From: Bacteroidota bacterium
GTDB taxonomy: Bacteria > Bacteroidota > Bacteroidia > Chitinophagales > JADIYW01
DNA: 57,269 nucleotides
NCBI GenBank assembly: GCA_028288625.1
Contig: JAQBNI010000114.1
Span: 1 to 57,269 of the forward strand
Direction: 5' to 3'
Every line of letters begins with the position of its first letter. Position 1 is the stretch's first letter. The notes beneath the pieces were generated by a model. The model saw only the letters and a program-made list of their open reading frames with translations, made no database searches and was not told where the DNA came from. Shown here piece by piece: positions 53,134 to 57,269 of the stretch. Both the position numbers and the translations under genes were made by a program.

Positions 53134-53560
53134 CGACTTCGGCTTCATCCACAAAATAATTTGTCTCACCTTGCCAGAAAAAACTTTTTACCTTTTCCTT
53201 ATAGTGAACGCGTATCGTCTTTCCTTCCAATCCCATTAATTTCTGAGCTACGGAGTCTTCGCGGACGGAAAATTTCCAGATATTATTTGCAATTGTATTT
53301 CCAGGCATAGGATTTATTCCGCCTAAATTTAATTCGCCTTCATATGTTTTTACAAAACCTTTGTGCGAAAACTTCAGCAGCATTCCCGCCCGGTAGCCTT
53401 CGCTATAGGTATAGTTATAATACAGGTACGTTCCGATTCCCGCAAGAAAAAACAGTATGATAAAGAACAATAACACTCGCCTGAAGAATTTTTTCACCGG
53501 GTGCATTTTTTTCTTTTCGCCGGTTTGTCCCGGGTTATTTTGCATATCATTCTGTGCCAT
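53126..53560 (-). CDS. Single-helix membrane protein of unknown function
   Basis: 144 aa from the ATG at 53560; an earlier start would add a leucine-rich 28 residues not needed for topology. Polar N-terminus, one membrane helix (~31-52), then a periplasmic domain with YSEGYRAGMLLKFSHKGFVKTYEGEL and a C-terminal VREDSVAQKLMGLEGKTIRVHYKEKV. The same architecture is common in Bacteroidota; no function known. Divergent from the hydroxylase-family gene. Confidence 0.7.
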   Translation of the reverse strand: MAQNDMQNNPGQTGEKKKMHPVKKFFRRVLLFFIILFFLAGIGTYLYYNYTYSEGYRAGMLLKFSHKGFVKTYEGELNLGGINPMPGNTIANNIWKFSVREDSVAQKLMGLEGKTIRVHYKEKVKSFFWQGETNYFVDEAEVVK

Positions 53561-53609
53561 ACAATTAATTTTTACTAAATTAAGCATAAATTTGAATAGT
53601 ATCGCCTTA

Positions 53610-54296
53610 ATGATGGATATTGAAAACACGATAGCTTTCCGCAATGAATACCGCGAACTGGAAGTTGGAAAAAACTATTCCGGAAGATTTCATTTCTGGT
53701 TTACCACGATCTGGTGTCTTGCATTGATCATCACCTGCATTGTTTTTCTTCATCAGCCCACATGGAAGGAATTATTAATTCTACCTATCGGTTTCCTCTA
53801 TATCAATTTTGCGGAATACATCGCGCATCGCGGACCTATGCATCACCGGAAGAAAAATTTTGATAAGGTTTTTAAGCGGCATAGTTTGCAGCATCACCGC
53901 TTCTTCACCAAGGAACATTTCAGCTTTGATTCTGCTAAAGATGTAAAGGCAGTCTTATTTCCTCCTGTGTTGCTGCTGTTTTTCTTTTTTGCTTTCGCGC
54001 TGCCTGCCGGTTTGCTGTTTTATTTTTTCTGGTCGGCAAACGCGGCATTGCTGTTTATCATCATTGCATTTTCTTACTACCTGAATTATGAATGGCTGCA
54101 TTTTGCTTATCATCTGCCGCAGGAACATTTTGTTGCACGGCTACCTTTTATCAGCACACTCAGAAAGCTGCATCTTACCCATCACGACCCGCAAATGATG
54201 ACGAAATATAATTTCAATATTACCTACCCGATCTTCGATGTTCTTTTCGGCACTTATTATAAAGACACCGTTAAGAACCCGGTTACGCAGTTATAA
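53610..54296 (+). CDS. Fatty acid hydroxylase superfamily membrane protein
   Basis: 228 aa from the ATG at 53610, preceded by TAAATTTG (53587-53594), a good -7 promoter element. Four membrane helices and the conserved di-iron His motifs: HRGPMHHRKK, HSLQHHRFF, HFAYHLPQEH, HLTHHDPQM. Members hydroxylate or desaturate lipids, sterols or carotenoids; the substrate here is unknown. Complete-looking core for this family's smaller bacterial members. Confidence 0.86.
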   Translation: MMDIENTIAFRNEYRELEVGKNYSGRFHFWFTTIWCLALIITCIVFLHQPTWKELLILPIGFLYINFAEYIAHRGPMHHRKKNFDKVFKRHSLQHHRFFTKEHFSFDSAKDVKAVLFPPVLLLFFFFAFALPAGLLFYFFWSANAALLFIIIAFSYYLNYEWLHFAYHLPQEHFVARLPFISTLRKLHLTHHDPQMMTKYNFNITYPIFDVLFGTYYKDTVKNPVTQL

Positions 54297-54374
54297 AACA
54301 TTTAATATTACTTTCTTTTTCGATCTTCTCTTTATATTTACCGTGCAAATAAAATAAGCCTTATCTTTAACCAT

Positions 54375-57074
54375 ATGCGATCATATTATAAAATACTGTT
54401 CTCATCCCTTCTTTCCTTTCTCGCATTTTCCGGTTTTGCAACGCATAATCGCGCAGGCGAGATCACCTATACGCATGTTTCCGGTTTTACTTACGAATTT
54501 ACGATCTCCACTTATACCAAAAAAAGTGGAGTGAGCGCTGAAGCCGACAGACCGCGATTAGGAATTTCATGGGGAGACGGCTCTTTTGATTCAATCGAAA
54601 GAGTATCACAGGTGTTACTTTCAGGCATATCTCCTTTCGACGTATATCAAAACAAATATGTGGGCAGACATACCTATCCCGGAGCATTTACTTATATCGT
54701 TGGTGTGTCAGATCCGAACCGTATTGATAACATCATCAATATTAATAATTCGGTGAACACACTTTTTTATCTTGAAGACACGGTAAAAATTCTTGATCCG
54801 AATATTATTGGTTACAACAACTCGCCGCAGTTGCTGAATCCTCCTATTTCTTATGGAAATGTAGGACAGATCTTTGTACATAATCCGAATGCTTTTGATC
54901 CTGATGGCGATAGCTTGTCATTTTCAATTATGGCGCCCTTACAGGCGAGCGGATTACCGGTGAGCGGATACTCTTCTCCCGACCAGATCGGTCCCGGACC
55001 GAATAACCAGATCTCTATCAACCAGAAAACGGGAGAGTTTACATGGAATGCTCCGCAGCTCGCAGGCATTTATAATATTGTGATCCTGATCAGGGAATAT
55101 CGCGGCGGCGTATTGATCGGAACCGTGATCAGGGATCTGCAGATCATTATTGATGCGACGAATAATTCACCTCCTATATTAAACGTACCGCTGCAGATCT
55201 GTAAAATTGTTGGCGATACGATCCGCTTCACTGCTTCAGCATTTGATCCGAATGCGGGTGATAAAGTTACACTCAGTGCGAATGGCGCTCCGTTTATTGT
55301 GCCGGTGAATCCTGCAACCTTTGTAGCGGGTACGCCTGCAAATCCTGTAAGCGGCGTGTTTAACTGGAATACCATCTGTGATCACCTTATAAAAAATGAT
55401 TACCTCGTTGTGTTCAATGCGGTAGATGATTTTGACAGTCCGAACTTAACGGATTCAAAAACTTTATCGATTAAACTTCTTGCACCGCCACCAAAAAATT
55501 TTACGGCTACACTGAATGTCATTAATAAAACCGTTGCCTTAAGATGGGATAGTTTATACTTCTGTGCGGGCAATTCTAAATTTTTAAATTTTTCAGTTTG
55601 GAGAAAGAAAGGCTGCAACACGCCGTTGGATACCTGCAATCCTGATCTTGCAGCGTTAGGTTATACTCAGATCGGTACAACAAATAATTATTCCTTTATT
55701 GATAATACCATCAGGTCGGGAAATCAATATAGTTACAGGGTGGTTGCTGAGTTTGCCACACGTACGAATGCCGGACTTTTATTGAATAGATTCCAGGGTT
55801 TGGCTTCAACGGAAGCCTGTATAATAATTCCCGCGGATCTTCCGCTCATGTATAATGTGGATGTAAGAAATACAGATCTGATCAACGGGCAAATTTATGT
55901 AGAGTGGTCAAGACCGTTTGCTGAAAGACTTGATACGATCATCAATCCCGGACCATATGTATTTAAATTATACAGGGGTACCGGAATGAACGGCACGGAT
56001 TATATCTTGGTGAAGACAGTGAACTCTGCAACATTCTCCGGTATTACAGATACTACATTTTTAGATACCGGTTTGAATACTGAAGGCAATTCCTATAATT
56101 ATAAGATCGTATTTTTTGCAAGAACTACAGATAGCTTAGGCAGCAGCGAGACTGCATCTTCTGTTTTTCTGAATGTCGGACCTGCATTTCAGGCATTGAA
56201 TTTATCGTGGAATTTTTCCGTTCCTTGGGTAAATAGCTCTTATGTGATTTTCAGGAAACTGCCGAATGGTACTACGTTTGATTCGTTAACTACAGTAACT
56301 ACTACTTCTTACCAGGACATTAACCTGAGCAACGACAGCTTATATTGTTATAAAATAAAAGCGATCGGAAGTTATTCTATTCCGGGATTAAAAACACCGC
56401 TGATCAATTTTTCACAGGAAGTTTGTGCACGACCAAGTGATACCACGCTGCCTTGTACGCCGGTTTTGAAGATTGAGAATTTCTGTACAAATAGCAATCT
56501 CGACACTTCTCAATATATAAATTATTTAACCTGGGTAATCACGCAAACAAGTGGTTGTATTACAAATGATATCATTACTGTCAGGATATTGTACGGGCAC
56601 CTGACTACAGATTCTTTAAATCAAATTGACAGTGTTACCCCGCACGGACTTAATGGCGGCTATCCGCACATCTTAAACAGCAGGAGTCTCGCGGGATGTT
56701 ATGCAGTACAGGCAGTGCGCAAAAATGGAAATGCAAGCCCTCTTTCTAATAAAATATGTATAGATAATTGTCCGCTGTATAATTTACCGAATACGTTTAC
56801 GCCAAACGGCGATGGACAAAACGATCTGTATACACCGATACATCCGTACAGGTTTGTAGATAAGATCGATATGAAGATCTACAACCGCTGGGGAAATCTT
56901 GTTTTTCAAACGAGCGATCCGGAGATCAGCTGGAACGGAAATGATTATAAGACCGGTAAGCCTTTATTTACAGGGGTTTACTATTATGTCTGCGATGTTT
57001 ACTATCAGACTATTGAAGGTTCAAAGAAAACCGATAAACCGTTGAGCGGCTACATACATTTATTCAGGGAATAG
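54375..57074 (+). CDS. T9SS type B sorted protein with gliding-motility C-terminal domain
   Basis: 899 aa. Signal peptide (cut after SGFA), an N-terminal domain starting THNRAGEITYTH that is common in Bacteroidota adhesin-like proteins, ~500 residues of Ig/fibronectin-III-like strand repeats (DPDGDSLSFSI; VDVRNTDLINGQIYVEWSRP; YRVVAEF), and the CHU_C/gliding-motility domain at the end: NTFTPNGDGQNDLY, MKIYNRWGNLVFQT, WNGNDYKTGKPLFTGVYYY. This domain directs export by the type IX system to the cell surface. TATCTTTAACC just upstream of the ATG is a weak -7 element. Confidence 0.9.
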   Translation: MRSYYKILFSSLLSFLAFSGFATHNRAGEITYTHVSGFTYEFTISTYTKKSGVSAEADRPRLGISWGDGSFDSIERVSQVLLSGISPFDVYQNKYVGRHTYPGAFTYIVGVSDPNRIDNIININNSVNTLFYLEDTVKILDPNIIGYNNSPQLLNPPISYGNVGQIFVHNPNAFDPDGDSLSFSIMAPLQASGLPVSGYSSPDQIGPGPNNQISINQKTGEFTWNAPQLAGIYNIVILIREYRGGVLIGTVIRDLQIIIDATNNSPPILNVPLQICKIVGDTIRFTASAFDPNAGDKVTLSANGAPFIVPVNPATFVAGTPANPVSGVFNWNTICDHLIKNDYLVVFNAVDDFDSPNLTDSKTLSIKLLAPPPKNFTATLNVINKTVALRWDSLYFCAGNSKFLNFSVWRKKGCNTPLDTCNPDLAALGYTQIGTTNNYSFIDNTIRSGNQYSYRVVAEFATRTNAGLLLNRFQGLASTEACIIIPADLPLMYNVDVRNTDLINGQIYVEWSRPFAERLDTIINPGPYVFKLYRGTGMNGTDYILVKTVNSATFSGITDTTFLDTGLNTEGNSYNYKIVFFARTTDSLGSSETASSVFLNVGPAFQALNLSWNFSVPWVNSSYVIFRKLPNGTTFDSLTTVTTTSYQDINLSNDSLYCYKIKAIGSYSIPGLKTPLINFSQEVCARPSDTTLPCTPVLKIENFCTNSNLDTSQYINYLTWVITQTSGCITNDIITVRILYGHLTTDSLNQIDSVTPHGLNGGYPHILNSRSLAGCYAVQAVRKNGNASPLSNKICIDNCPLYNLPNTFTPNGDGQNDLYTPIHPYRFVDKIDMKIYNRWGNLVFQTSDPEISWNGNDYKTGKPLFTGVYYYVCDVYYQTIEGSKKTDKPLSGYIHLFRE

Positions 57075-57078
57075 AAAA

Positions 57079-57160
57079 ATGATGAATGTTGAATGATGAA
57101 TGTTGAATGAAAAAATGCTGCAATATTTCTACACTTATTTATCATTCATCATTAAACATT
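57079..57160. repeat. Inverted pair of TTGAATGATGAA-type repeats
   Basis: GATGAATGTTGAATGATGAA then TGTTGAATG (57081-57109) faces TATTTATCATTCATCATTAA then ACATT (57137-57160). The arms are largely complementary, so a long stem is possible between the surface-protein stop and ribE. Confidence 0.6.
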
Positions 57161-57168
57161 AAAAAATT

Positions 57169-57269
57169 ATGTTCACAGGTATTGTTGAGGAAACAGGAGA
57201 AATTATTGCTGTCAAAAAAGATGGGAGCAACATTAATCTTACTGTAAAAAGCAAGCTCTCCCAAACATT
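57169..57269 (+). CDS. ribE: Riboflavin synthase alpha subunit, N-terminal part (cut by window edge)
   Basis: First 33 residues only. MFTGIVEETGEIIAV is the unmistakable start of riboflavin synthase, which dismutates two 6,7-dimethyl-8-ribityllumazine molecules to riboflavin. The next KKDGSNINLTVKSK continues the first lumazine-binding barrel. No FMN riboswitch is visible in the ~90 bp before it. Confidence 0.93.
   Translation, partial: MFTGIVEETGEIIAVKKDGSNINLTVKSKLSQT

Noticed and set aside
57075-57168. Possible FMN riboswitch before ribE
   Set aside because: The 94 bp contains only ATTCAACATT-type repeats and none of the conserved RFN-element blocks.

Overview
The window comes from a Bacteroidota genome, most likely a free-living member near Chitinophagaceae/Sphingobacteriales. 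The evidence is a PorW/SprE-like type IX secretion (T9SS) protein, a protein ending in a gliding-motility C-terminal (CHU_C, T9SS type B) domain, an OMP_b-brl_3 outer-membrane barrel, promoters matching the Bacteroidota form TTTG-N19-TAnnTTTG, a moderate-to-low GC content (by eye), and the short intergenic repeats common in this phylum. Both ends cut genes: a penicillin-binding protein 1A at the left and riboflavin synthase at the right.

Layout. 0-5.5 kb is an envelope block: PBP1A, PorW-like, a degenerate LytM protein, bactofilin and two F1Fo-ATPase accessory membrane proteins, but no atpB. 5.6-8.3 kb holds a TonB-like gene and then three AT-rich single genes, each followed by a TAAC...GTTA palindromic site, resembling an integron cassette array without a visible integrase. 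8.3-22.7 kb is housekeeping: TatD, polysaccharide deacetylase, GluRS, GlnRS, Pcm, an outer-membrane barrel, phosphohexomutase and a DUF2279 gene broken by an in-frame stop. 22.7-26.8 kb has two paralogous four-helix membrane proteins bracketing a probably acquired SDR gene and an arsenic operon (arsR, arsI, a 43-residue membrane peptide, arsC), then an ECF sigma factor.

26.9-36.4 kb carries a PoxB-like enzyme, a CheB-CheR-PAS-histidine kinase fusion and small enzymes. 36.5-38.9 kb is an AT-rich accessory island: a SMEK-domain gene with two frameshifts and three small overlapping or abutting genes encoding membrane and zinc-ribbon-like proteins. 38.9-43.5 kb contains three copies of a strongly conserved ~180-bp element that ends in an intrinsic terminator on the minus strand, interleaved with small secreted proteins; it is the best candidate here for an undescribed RNA or regulatory element. 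43.5-51.5 kb is a phosphate island: Pit plus its DUF47 partner, and porin-pstS-pstC-pstA-pstB-phoU. 52-57 kb has MeaB, a fatty-acid-hydroxylase family protein and the large T9SS cargo.

Dispersed intergenic repeats recur throughout. In two neighbouring genes (tatD and the polysaccharide deacetylase) repeat-like sequence appears to sit in frame inside the coding region. All family assignments are by eye from motifs; no database search was possible.
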